Of a stretch of DNA of 39,895 nucleotides, positions 1 through 7,754 are shown in pieces. Source of the stretch: Prolixibacteraceae bacterium (GTDB taxonomy: Bacteria; Bacteroidota; Bacteroidia; Bacteroidales; Prolixibacteraceae). The notes under the pieces are model-generated. The model made no database searches and was not told the origin of the DNA. It worked only from the letters and a program-made list of their open reading frames with translations. The stretch lies in assembly GCA_003537645.1 (NCBI GenBank), contig DPRM01000126.1, positions 33,598-73,492 on the forward strand. The letters are read 5' to 3'. The translations under genes and the position numbers were made by a program. Every line of letters begins with the position of its first letter. Positions within the stretch are counted from its first letter, which is position 1.

Positions 1-2694
1 GAGGTGCTTGCAAAAACTGGTAAAAAAGGCTTGCCCATCAATCTGAAAAACATTAAAAAGATTGCAGTATTGGGTACGCAGGCCGATAAAATTGAGCTGG
101 GAGATTATTCCGGACCGGTTGAACCTCATTTGAGAATTTCGCATCTGCTTGGTATTCAGAACTACATAAAAGAAAACAATTTAAATGTTGAAGTAGTTTC
201 CCGTTCAACTGGCAATACCGAACGAAGGACTGATTTCTTTACCATGACAGGTTTCACAACTGTAACTACCGATAAAAAAGTTCAGAAATATGATGCCACA
301 AAATACGATGCTTCGGCCAAAGGCTTAATCGCTTCGGCAAGGTTTGGACAAGCTGCCGTAAGGGGCATTAAAGATGGCGACTGGACAGCCTACAACAACA
401 TCGATGTTACCAATCTGGATTCAATCCGTTTCAACATGACGGTTTCGGCTGATGGTGGGTTGCTCGAAGTGAGGGTTGGTTCAGAAACAGGGAATATTCT
501 TGCTTCTGAAAAAATTGCAGGTACTCCGCAAGGCGGAGGTGGTTTTGGCGGATTTGGAAGATCTAAAAATGTTCCGGTTAAAATTAAAACATTGGGAATT
601 ACCGGACCACAAACCCTTGTTTTTGTCTATCGCGAATCAGAAGTGCCTGCCACCGACAAAGAAACACTTGATATGGCAGCATCGGCCGATGTTGTGCTGG
701 TTTTTGTGGGTACCGATCAAAGCACCGGACGCGAAGAATCCGACAGGTTCTCGATTACACTGCCCGGAAATCAAAACGAGCTGATTAAAGCTGTGGCTGC
801 TGTAAACCCTAATACAATTGTAGTAATGCAAACCATGGGTATGGTTGAAGTGGAGCAATTTAAAAACAACCAGAACATTCCCGGAATTATTTGGACTGGT
901 TATAATGGTCAGGCACAAGGCACTGCAATGGCAAAAATATTGTTTGGCGACGTTAATCCCGGTGGAAAGCTGAATGTAACCTGGCATAAATCGGTAAAGG
1001 ATCTTCCTGAATTTAACGATTACACACTGCGAGGCGATGGAACAAACGGCCGTACTTACTGGTACTACAACAAAGATGTTTCGTATGAATTTGGATTTGG
1101 TTTGTCATATACCACTTTTGAATACAGCAACTTCAGCATTAATAAAACGAGCATTACGCCCACCGATAAAATCACTGTAAATGTTGATGTTAAGAATACA
1201 GGAAGTGTTGATGGCGACGAAGTTGTACAGATTTATGTCAAAACTCCCGACAGCCCGGCTTCTCTTCAGCGACCAATAAAACGATTAAAAGGTTTTAAAA
1301 GGGTTACCATTCCAAAAGGACAGGTAAAAACTGTTTCAATTGATTTGAATTGCGAAGATCTTTGGTTCTGGGATGCTGAAAAAGGAAAGATCACATTCGA
1401 TCAGGGTAAATATATCTTCGAAATCGGGGCTTCTTCAAAAGACATCAAAGGTAGGGTAGAGGCGACTATGAAAGGCGCTTATAAACCTGTGCTGACAACG
1501 GTTGTTGCCGATGCCGACCAGGTGGTGCTAAGGCCGGGCAATACGGTTCAAACCAGCGTTACTGCTGCATTGTCCGACGATAGTTTTTATGACATCAAAA
1601 AGGCAAAAGTTACCTATAAAAGCAATAATCCATCGGTGGTGAGTGTGGACGAAAACGGCAAAGTAACTGCAACAGGCGTTGGTGCAGCATCGGTATTTGC
1701 TTCTGTAACTGTTGATGGGAAGACGGTTTCGAACAGTTATCCGCTAAAAGTAATGCCAGATCTTACCCCAAAATCAATAAGTGTAAACGGAAAAAGCGTC
1801 GTTGGTTTTGATAAGAATATTAAGGCATATAGTTACCTCCTGAAAGATAATTCGAAAGTTCCGGTGGTGGCAGCTTCGGCTTTGGGCGGCGATGATATTA
1901 CGGTTGATATTGAGCAGGCCAAAGGAATTCCCGGAACTGCTGTGGTTAAATTTATCGACAACATTACGCTTGAAAAGAACATTTTCTATCTGAATTTCGA
2001 TGTTAAATCGCTTAGCGACGAATTTGACGGATCGGTTGGTAGTCAATGGAAATGGACAAGGGAAAATCAGGCTGCTTACAACCTTACAAAAAAATCGGGT
2101 GCGCTGACAATCACCAGCGAGGTGGGTGACGTTTCGGAAGGCACCAACAATGCCAGGAACGTGTTGTTGCAAAATGCCAACAACGATTGGACCATCGAAA
2201 CAAAACTGGTTGGATCGAGGGTTCCTTCTCAACCTGAAAATGCAGGGATACTTGTGTACGAAAACGACAACTACTTTGTAAAATTGGTGCTAAGAGCTGT
2301 TACCAAAACAAGCAGGGGCAACGGCGACAGAACCGCACCCGAAACTCAACCCGGCACCATCGATCTGATTATCGAAGAAAATGGAATTGCCAAGTCAATC
2401 GCTTCATTCAACCTCCGAAACGAAATTACCGGCGACAAGACATTGATTTTGAAACTGGAGAAACTGGGCAGCAATTATACCGCTTTCTATTCGCTTGACG
2501 GGACTAATTTTGAAAAGCTGGGAACAGCAAGTATCTTATTAAAAGACATTAAGGCTGGTTTGATTGTGTGCGATGGAACAATAATCCAGGGCATGAAAAG
2601 CACCTTCTGGTTCAATTCAGATACCACAAAACCGAATACAGCTTTTGATGTTTCGTTTGATTATTTCAGAATAATAAATAATGGATTAAAGTAA
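1..2694 (+). CDS. GH3 glycoside hydrolase (probable beta-xylosidase/glucosidase), 5' truncated by window edge
   Basis: The reading frame is open from base 1, so the N-terminal GH3 (beta/alpha)8 domain with the Asp nucleophile lies outside the window. Numbering from the GTG at base 4, the GH3 C-terminal domain begins at once (IAVLGTQAD near residue 20). It is interrupted at about 78-211 by a CBM6-like beta-sandwich, then resumes. GREESDR places a candidate acid/base Glu at 245. Next come a fibronectin-III-like domain (about 385-470), a BIG2-like Ig domain (500-583), another Ig-like segment (588-669) and a C-terminal concanavalin-like jelly roll (672-896) of the type found at the end of GH43 xylosidases. 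A GH3 beta-xylosidase would release xylose from the non-reducing ends of xylo-oligosaccharides. The next gene starts 33 bases downstream. GH3 membership is secure; substrate is inferred from context. Confidence 0.88.
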   Translation, partial: EVLAKTGKKGLPINLKNIKKIAVLGTQADKIELGDYSGPVEPHLRISHLLGIQNYIKENNLNVEVVSRSTGNTERRTDFFTMTGFTTVTTDKKVQKYDATKYDASAKGLIASARFGQAAVRGIKDGDWTAYNNIDVTNLDSIRFNMTVSADGGLLEVRVGSETGNILASEKIAGTPQGGGGFGGFGRSKNVPVKIKTLGITGPQTLVFVYRESEVPATDKETLDMAASADVVLVFVGTDQSTGREESDRFSITLPGNQNELIKAVAAVNPNTIVVMQTMGMVEVEQFKNNQNIPGIIWTGYNGQAQGTAMAKILFGDVNPGGKLNVTWHKSVKDLPEFNDYTLRGDGTNGRTYWYYNKDVSYEFGFGLSYTTFEYSNFSINKTSITPTDKITVNVDVKNTGSVDGDEVVQIYVKTPDSPASLQRPIKRLKGFKRVTIPKGQVKTVSIDLNCEDLWFWDAEKGKITFDQGKYIFEIGASSKDIKGRVEATMKGAYKPVLTTVVADADQVVLRPGNTVQTSVTAALSDDSFYDIKKAKVTYKSNNPSVVSVDENGKVTATGVGAASVFASVTVDGKTVSNSYPLKVMPDLTPKSISVNGKSVVGFDKNIKAYSYLLKDNSKVPVVAASALGGDDITVDIEQAKGIPGTAVVKFIDNITLEKNIFYLNFDVKSLSDEFDGSVGSQWKWTRENQAAYNLTKKSGALTITSEVGDVSEGTNNARNVLLQNANNDWTIETKLVGSRVPSQPENAGILVYENDNYFVKLVLRAVTKTSRGNGDRTAPETQPGTIDLIIEENGIAKSIASFNLRNEITGDKTLILKLEKLGSNYTAFYSLDGTNFEKLGTASILLKDIKAGLIVCDGTIIQGMKSTFWFNSDTTKPNTAFDVSFDYFRIINNGLK

Positions 2695-2727
2695 TTTGAA
2701 TAACTAAATAACCTAAATAGATGAATT

Positions 2728-3891
2728 ATGTATAAAAACGTGTTTGCATTAATCCTGTTTCTTACTTTTTCAGGTTCGTTGTGTCTGGCGCAACAGCAAA
2801 AAGTTATTGAAGACTTCAAACCTTCCGCCGTCAATCAGGAAGGAAAACAATTCCCACAGGTAAATTCTGAAGGAAGAGTTCGCGTTCAGATTTCAGCGCC
2901 GGAAGCACTTAAAGTTCAGCTGGATATTGGCGCAGTAAAGTATGATTTAGTCAAGGATGAAAAAGGTGTCTGGACTGGTGAGTCTGCCCCGCAGGACGAA
3001 GGGTTTCACTATTACCAGCTGAATATCGACGGGGCATCGGTTCCCGATCCCAACAGCCTGTATTTCTATGGAGCAAGTCGTTGGGGCAGCGGTATTGAAA
3101 TTCCGGCGAAAGACCAGGATTTCTATGCAGTAAAAAATGTACCTCATGGTCAGGTTCGTGAGCAGATTTATTTCTCGAAAACCAACAACACTACTCGCCG
3201 TTGTTTTATTTACACTCCTCCCGGATACGATAAGGATACAAAAACACGCTACCCTGTGCTGTACCTGCAACACGGAGGCGGTGAAAACGAAACCGGATGG
3301 TCTGCCCAGGGCAAAGCTGGTTTAATCATGGATAACCTGATTGCCGAAGGCAAAGCCAAACCTTTTATTATTGTAATGGATAATGGTAGTTGGACGATGG
3401 CAAGACCTCCGGCAGGTGAACGCCCTGCCGCCGGAACATGGCCACCACAAGGCTGGGCCGATGGTTTTATGAACACCTTGCTGAAAGATATTATTCCGAT
3501 GATCGATGCCAACTTTCGTACTTTGGCCGATCAAAAGAACCGTGCAATGGCAGGACTTTCAATGGGCGGAATGCAAACCCGTGTAATTACCCTGGCCAAT
3601 CCCGATGTATTCTCGCACGTGGGTATGTTTAGTGGTGGCAGTATTAGCACCGAGGATGTTGAAAAAGCGCCCGGCTTTAAGGAAAAAGTAAAATTGCTGT
3701 TCGTTAGCTATGGTAGCCGCGAAATTGAAAACCCCAGAAGAGGTTTTGGTGGCGATCCAAAGGAAAATACCGATAAACTGAAAGCATTGGGAATGAACAC
3801 CCATTTCTATGTTTCACCACAAACAGCTCACGAATGGCAGAGTTGGCGGAGGAGTTTATACCAGTTTGCTCCACTTTTATTCAAAAATTAA
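2728..3891 (+). CDS. CE1-type esterase (feruloyl/acetylxylan esterase-like), tandem copy 1
   Basis: This 387-residue protein starts with a signal peptide (cleavage after about SLCLAQ), so it is exported. Residues about 28-120 form an Ig-like/CBM48-like E-set domain ending in DGASVPDP. The rest is an alpha/beta-hydrolase of the CE1 (esterase D/XynZ-type) family. TPPGYD precedes the first core strand, the nucleophile elbow is GLSMGG with Ser278, and His368 lies in TAHEW close to the C-terminus. The likely triad acid is Glu332 in GSRE, where I recall Asp (GTND) in Clostridium XynZ. Family members remove ferulate or acetate from arabinoxylan; the exact acyl group cannot be read from sequence. It sits 33 bases after GH3 and 12 bases before a close paralogue, so co-transcription is likely. 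Confidence 0.88.
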   Translation: MYKNVFALILFLTFSGSLCLAQQQKVIEDFKPSAVNQEGKQFPQVNSEGRVRVQISAPEALKVQLDIGAVKYDLVKDEKGVWTGESAPQDEGFHYYQLNIDGASVPDPNSLYFYGASRWGSGIEIPAKDQDFYAVKNVPHGQVREQIYFSKTNNTTRRCFIYTPPGYDKDTKTRYPVLYLQHGGGENETGWSAQGKAGLIMDNLIAEGKAKPFIIVMDNGSWTMARPPAGERPAAGTWPPQGWADGFMNTLLKDIIPMIDANFRTLADQKNRAMAGLSMGGMQTRVITLANPDVFSHVGMFSGGSISTEDVEKAPGFKEKVKLLFVSYGSREIENPRRGFGGDPKENTDKLKALGMNTHFYVSPQTAHEWQSWRRSLYQFAPLLFKN

Positions 3892-3903
3892 TATCAAAAA
3901 CCT

Positions 3904-5001
3904 ATGAAAAAGTATTCAATTGTATTAGTTCTGTTACTTCTTTTATCCGGTTCGCTTTGTTTTGCACAGACAAGCATTGTCGAAGATTTCAAACCGTCGC
4001 CGGTAAACCAGCCTGGGCGCGAGTATCCACAAGTGAATTCAGAGGGTCGGGTGCGGACTCAAATTTTGGCGCCTGATGCAAAATATGTCCAACTCGATAT
4101 TGGTGGTAAGAAATACGATTTGGTAAAAGATGAAAAAGGTCTTTGGACAGGCGAATCGGCACCACAGGACGTTGGTTTTCATTATTACCAGCTGAACATC
4201 GACGGCGCATCGGTACCCGATCCCGGAAGCCTTTTCTTTTTCGGAGCTTGCCGCTACGGAAGCGGAATTGAGGTTCCTTCCAACGATCAGGACATCTTCG
4301 CATTTAAAAATGTTTCGCACGGTCATGTTGACGAAATTCTTTTTCCTTCAGCAAGCACCAGCACTTCAAGACGGGCTTTTGTTTATACCCCTCCCGGTTA
4401 CGATAAAGAAACTTCGAAACGCTACCCTGTGCTGTATCTGCAACATGGTTATTGCGAAAATGAAACTTCATGGCCTATTCAGGGACGTGCCAACCTTATT
4501 ATGGACAACCTGATTGCCGAGGGAAAAGCCAAACCATTTATTATTGTAATGACTTATGGCATGACCAACGAAATCAAATTCGGAGGCTTGCGCGATTTTG
4601 ACATCAAACCTTTCCAGACTGTGCTGGTTGATGAACTGATTCCTTACATCGATTCAAATTACCGCACTTTGGCCGACCAGCCAAATCGTGCAATGGCCGG
4701 ACTTTCGATGGGTGGTTTTGAAACAAAACTGGTTACCTTAAACAAGCCTGAAGTGTTTTCATATTATGGTTTGTTTAGCGGAGGTGTTTATGCCCCTGAT
4801 GATATCAAAGATAAATCGAAGGTGAAACTTATCTTTTTAAGCTGCGGAAGCAAAGAGCGCCCCGATGGTGTTAAGAATTCAGCAGAAGCATTGAAGGGCG
4901 CAGGTATAAATGCTGTTTCATACATTTCTGAAGGAACAGCCCACGAATTCCATACATGGCGCCGTAGCTTGCACCAGCTTGCTCAACTTTTGTTTAAATA
5001 A
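3904..5001 (+). CDS. CE1-type esterase, tandem copy 2
   Basis: A 365-residue exported protein with signal peptide (ends near SLCFAQ), an N-terminal E-set domain and a CE1 alpha/beta-hydrolase domain. It is closely similar to the preceding gene throughout, including VEDFKPSPVNQPG, VNSEGRVR, WTGESAPQD, HYYQLNIDGASVPDP, GSGIEVP and TPPGYDKE. Visible catalytic residues are Ser268 (GLSMGG), His347 (TAHEF) and probably Glu318 (GSKE). It is about 20 residues shorter than copy 1, missing part of the loop around the Pro-rich segment before the nucleophile (EIKFGG here). A different active-site loop could mean a different ester preference (inference). It ends the first gene cluster; a 329-base non-coding gap follows. 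Confidence 0.88.
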   Translation: MKKYSIVLVLLLLLSGSLCFAQTSIVEDFKPSPVNQPGREYPQVNSEGRVRTQILAPDAKYVQLDIGGKKYDLVKDEKGLWTGESAPQDVGFHYYQLNIDGASVPDPGSLFFFGACRYGSGIEVPSNDQDIFAFKNVSHGHVDEILFPSASTSTSRRAFVYTPPGYDKETSKRYPVLYLQHGYCENETSWPIQGRANLIMDNLIAEGKAKPFIIVMTYGMTNEIKFGGLRDFDIKPFQTVLVDELIPYIDSNYRTLADQPNRAMAGLSMGGFETKLVTLNKPEVFSYYGLFSGGVYAPDDIKDKSKVKLIFLSCGSKERPDGVKNSAEALKGAGINAVSYISEGTAHEFHTWRRSLHQLAQLLFK

Positions 5002-5036
5002 AAAAGAATTAAAATAATGTCGCATTTTTTATTCTG

Positions 5037-5123
5037 ACTCACCCCCCAACGTCCGTAAACGTCCGTTCCCCCCTCTCTTTTTGAGAGAGGGGGAAGATCA
5101 TCGCAGATGATCCAGGGGTGAGT
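5037..5123. repeat. Compound palindromic intergenic element
   Basis: The 87-base block is bounded by perfect 9-base inverted ends, ACTCACCCC (5037-5045) and GGGGTGAGT (5115-5123). Inside are two further hairpins: CCCCCTCTCT (5069-5078) with AGAGAGGGGG (5084-5093), and GATCATC (5096-5102) with GATGATC (5106-5112). A short direct repeat GTCCGT also occurs (5051 and 5061). There is no ORF. The form fits a small dispersed palindromic repeat of the REP or miniature-element kind. It could also act as a bidirectional transcription stop after the esterase. Copy number elsewhere is not visible from this window. Confidence 0.6.
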
Positions 5124-5191
5124 AAATAAATACGACAATAAATTCAACTCATTACTTAATAGGCGAATGTTTAAATTTTCCCTGGGGAAAG

Positions 5192-5274
5192 AAGGTCGGT
5201 AGAAAGGTTTATTAACAGACAGTTTTGTCCGTAGAGGACAAAAGCAAGCTCATCTGAATTTATCTGCCGACCTT
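5192..5274 (+). other. Predicted structured leader or repeat (long stem with inner hairpin)
   Basis: A 12-base stem with one G-U pair joins 5192-5203 (AAGGTCGGTAGA) to 5263-5274 (TCTGCCGACCTT). Inside it is a perfect 8-base hairpin, TTTTGTCC (5223-5230) with GGACAAAA (5236-5243), around the loop GTAGA. A possible extra hairpin with a GAAA loop (CTTCC-GAAA-GGAG, about 5277-5289) follows. The whole lies 57 bases before the third CE1 esterase, so it could be a 5' leader RNA, a terminator/attenuator, or another dispersed repeat. It matches no riboswitch class that I recognise. Confidence 0.4.
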
Positions 5275-5330
5275 ATCTTCCGAAAGGAGCCAGAATTCAA
5301 ACTATAAACAGGTACTGCGAATAAATAAAA

Positions 5331-6497
5331 ATGCTATCCATGAAATTTAAAAATAAAGCGGTCTTTTTTGCGGCATTATTTACATGCACTATTTCTATCG
5401 CACAGACACATAAGTCTTTGGAAGATTTCAAACCTTCATCAGTAAATCAACCCGGAAAAGCATTCCCGCAAGTGAACTCCGAAGGCAGGGTTCGTGCAAG
5501 CATTTTAGCCACAGATGCAAAAAAGGTTCAGCTTGATATTGGCGGTGTAAAATACGACATGGTGAAGGATGACAAAGGCGTTTGGACAGGTGAATCGGCA
5601 CCGCAGGACGAAGGTTTCCACTATTACCAATTGAATATCGACGGGGCTTCAGTTCCAGATCCCGGAACGAAATACTTTTACGGCGCTGGCCGTTGGGGAA
5701 GTGGCATTGAAATTCCGGCGGTGGATCAGGATTTTTACGCGTTGAAGGATGTTCCTCACGGTTTGGTGAGCGAGAATATCTATTTCTCGAAAATAACCAA
5801 TTCATTCCGGCGATGCTTTGTATATACTCCGGCTGGCTATGAAAAAGATGCCAAAACCCGCTATCCGGTGCTTTATCTTCAGCACGGAAGTTTTGAAGAT
5901 GAAACAGGCTGGCCAACACAGGGAAACGCAAACCTGATACTTGATAATTTGATTGCTGCCCAAAAAGCAGTTCCAATGATTATCGTGATGGACAATGGCT
6001 ATGCTTACAAACCGCAAACTGGAGAAAGTGCAGGTCGCCCGGTTTCTGTTTTCGAGGAGGTTGTGATACAGGAAATCATTCCAATGATTGACGCAAAATT
6101 CCGCACCATTGCAGATCGCGAACACCGTGCCATTGCAGGTTTATCGATGGGCGCCAACCAAACCATGCGCATCATCATGAACAATCTTGACAAATTCGCT
6201 TCTTACGGCGGATTTAGTGGTACCTCCAATTACCCAAGTTCTGCGGAAATTGAACCAATAACTTTTCTTGACGGAAAATTCAATGATGGTGCTGCATTCA
6301 ACAAGCAGATCAAGGTTTTCTGGCTGGGTTTGGGGACCAAAGAGCCCAATCCTTTTCCGGGTTCAGTTGGAGCATTTCGCAAAATGCTGGAAAAGCAGGG
6401 CATAAAATACGTGTATTACGAATCGCCCGGAACCGCCCACGAGTGGTTGACCTGGCGCAGATCGTTGAATCAATATGCACAGTTATTGTTCAAATAG
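5331..6497 (+). CDS. CE1-type esterase, tandem copy 3
   Basis: A 388-residue exported esterase, clearly a paralogue of the two genes upstream. It shares EDFKPSSVNQPGK, VNSEGRVR, VWTGESAPQDEGFHYY and WGSGIEIPA. A second ATG at 5340 gives an equally good signal peptide (ending near SIAQ), so the start is ambiguous by three codons. The order is signal peptide, E-set domain, CE1 alpha/beta-hydrolase. Counting from 5331, the nucleophile is Ser272 in GLSMGA, where the last elbow Gly is Ala, unlike the other three copies. The His is His370 (TAHEW), with GTKE as probable acid loop. It follows the 329-base gap and so probably begins a second transcription unit. The next gene starts 49 bases on. Confidence 0.87.
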   Translation: MLSMKFKNKAVFFAALFTCTISIAQTHKSLEDFKPSSVNQPGKAFPQVNSEGRVRASILATDAKKVQLDIGGVKYDMVKDDKGVWTGESAPQDEGFHYYQLNIDGASVPDPGTKYFYGAGRWGSGIEIPAVDQDFYALKDVPHGLVSENIYFSKITNSFRRCFVYTPAGYEKDAKTRYPVLYLQHGSFEDETGWPTQGNANLILDNLIAAQKAVPMIIVMDNGYAYKPQTGESAGRPVSVFEEVVIQEIIPMIDAKFRTIADREHRAIAGLSMGANQTMRIIMNNLDKFASYGGFSGTSNYPSSAEIEPITFLDGKFNDGAAFNKQIKVFWLGLGTKEPNPFPGSVGAFRKMLEKQGIKYVYYESPGTAHEWLTWRRSLNQYAQLLFK

Positions 6498-6546
6498 AGA
6501 ATCTTGTTTCGATAAATCGATTTTCAACCTACAACTAACAAACACA

Positions 6547-7743
6547 ATGAATAACAGGACAATATCATTTCGCTGGTTGGTCGTTTTTCTTGTAATGTTC
6601 CCTTCAGTTTTATGGGCACAGCAGGCCAACGTCAACCTCGATTACAACCCACAAAAGAACACCGAAGGACTGATTCCTTTCAGTGCTCCGATAAATTCGC
6701 CCGAGGTACACAACGACCATACCGTTACATTTCGGGTGAAAGCGCCCAACGCAACGAAAGTAGAATTACCGTCAGGGGCTATTCATACCTCGCTTGGCCT
6801 GGGACGGGAGCCTCTTCAATTTACGAAAGGCGACGATGGGATATGGACTTTGACCATTGGCCCGCTTATTCCGGATATGTATGCTTATAATTTGTTGATC
6901 GATGGCGTGCAAGTTGCCGACCCCAGCAATACTTACGCCGCTTTTACGGCCATGCCTCCTTACAGCCAGCTGGTTGTGCATGGCGACAGCCCTGCTTATT
7001 ACGATGCGCAAAATGTGCCTCACGGAAATGTGACCCGGCATGTTTACCATTCGGAAGTTACGAAAGGAGAACGTGAGCTATATGTTTATACTCCTCCGGG
7101 ATATGATTCGAAAAAGAAGTATCCGGTTCTGTATTTGGTGGGTGGCAGTGGCGAGCTTCCTTCGAATTGGGTATATGATGGCAGGGTAAATTTCATCATT
7201 GACAACTTGTTGTCCGAAGGAAAAGCTGCTCCAATGATTATTGCCATTCCAAACAACCAGGTTGTCCACCGCAATCATCCAAAACATACTGAACTGACTT
7301 TCGATATTTTCGAAAAAGAGCTTCGCGAGCACGTCATTCCCCTGGTCGATAAAAGCTACAGCACCATTCAAACGCCCAAAGGACGGGCTATTTCGGGTTT
7401 GTCGATGGGAGGCCGTCACAGCATGTTCGTTGGTTTCAGCTCGCTCGACTTGTTTGCCAATTTTGGCATCCTTAGCGCCGGCGATAACAACCCCGAAGTT
7501 TCGCTAAAAGATTTTCTGAACGATCCTAAAGTCGGCCAAAAAGTTGATTATCTGTTTGTGGGGCAGGGCACAAAAGAAGCCCAAAGTTTCTTTAATCAGC
7601 GCTGTCAGGCATTGCACGATGCACTAAACAACCACAAAATTGAACACGAATATTATATTGGCGGACATGGTGGCCACGATTGGGGTACCTGGCGCCATCT
7701 TTTATATTACAGATTTTTACCAAATCTTTGGAGAAAGAATTAA
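6547..7743 (+). CDS. CE1-type esterase, divergent tandem copy 4
   Basis: I place the start at ATG 6547, because it gives a clean signal peptide (MNNRTISFRWLVVFLV, cleavage near LWAQ). The frame is open further upstream, but that stretch overlaps the end of the previous gene. The protein has 398 residues: an E-set domain (about 40-140) and a CE1 alpha/beta-hydrolase. TPPGYD is present; Ser286 lies in GLSMGG, His377 in GGHDW, and GTKE supplies a probable acid. Overall sequence is much less like copies 1-3, and the EDFKPS lead-in is missing, so it comes from an older duplication or a separate acquisition. Predicted role is de-esterification of substituted xylan or xylo-oligosaccharides in the periplasm or outside the cell. 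The next gene begins 11 bases on. Confidence 0.86.
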   Translation: MNNRTISFRWLVVFLVMFPSVLWAQQANVNLDYNPQKNTEGLIPFSAPINSPEVHNDHTVTFRVKAPNATKVELPSGAIHTSLGLGREPLQFTKGDDGIWTLTIGPLIPDMYAYNLLIDGVQVADPSNTYAAFTAMPPYSQLVVHGDSPAYYDAQNVPHGNVTRHVYHSEVTKGERELYVYTPPGYDSKKKYPVLYLVGGSGELPSNWVYDGRVNFIIDNLLSEGKAAPMIIAIPNNQVVHRNHPKHTELTFDIFEKELREHVIPLVDKSYSTIQTPKGRAISGLSMGGRHSMFVGFSSLDLFANFGILSAGDNNPEVSLKDFLNDPKVGQKVDYLFVGQGTKEAQSFFNQRCQALHDALNNHKIEHEYYIGGHGGHDWGTWRHLLYYRFLPNLWRKN

Positions 7744-7754
7744 AATAAAACAAC

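Noticed and set aside
5037..5123. CRISPR array or phage attachment site
   Set aside because: There are nested inverted repeats but no regularly spaced direct repeats, and no integrase or cas gene is present.
5428..5976. Minus-strand open frame of about 182 codons opposite CE1 copy 3
   Set aside because: Antisense to conserved esterase sequence, with a low-complexity Arg/Pro/Ser-rich translation.
6475..6546. In-frame N-terminal extension of CE1 copy 4
   Set aside because: It overlaps the end of copy 3 and would bury the clear signal peptide that begins at 6547.
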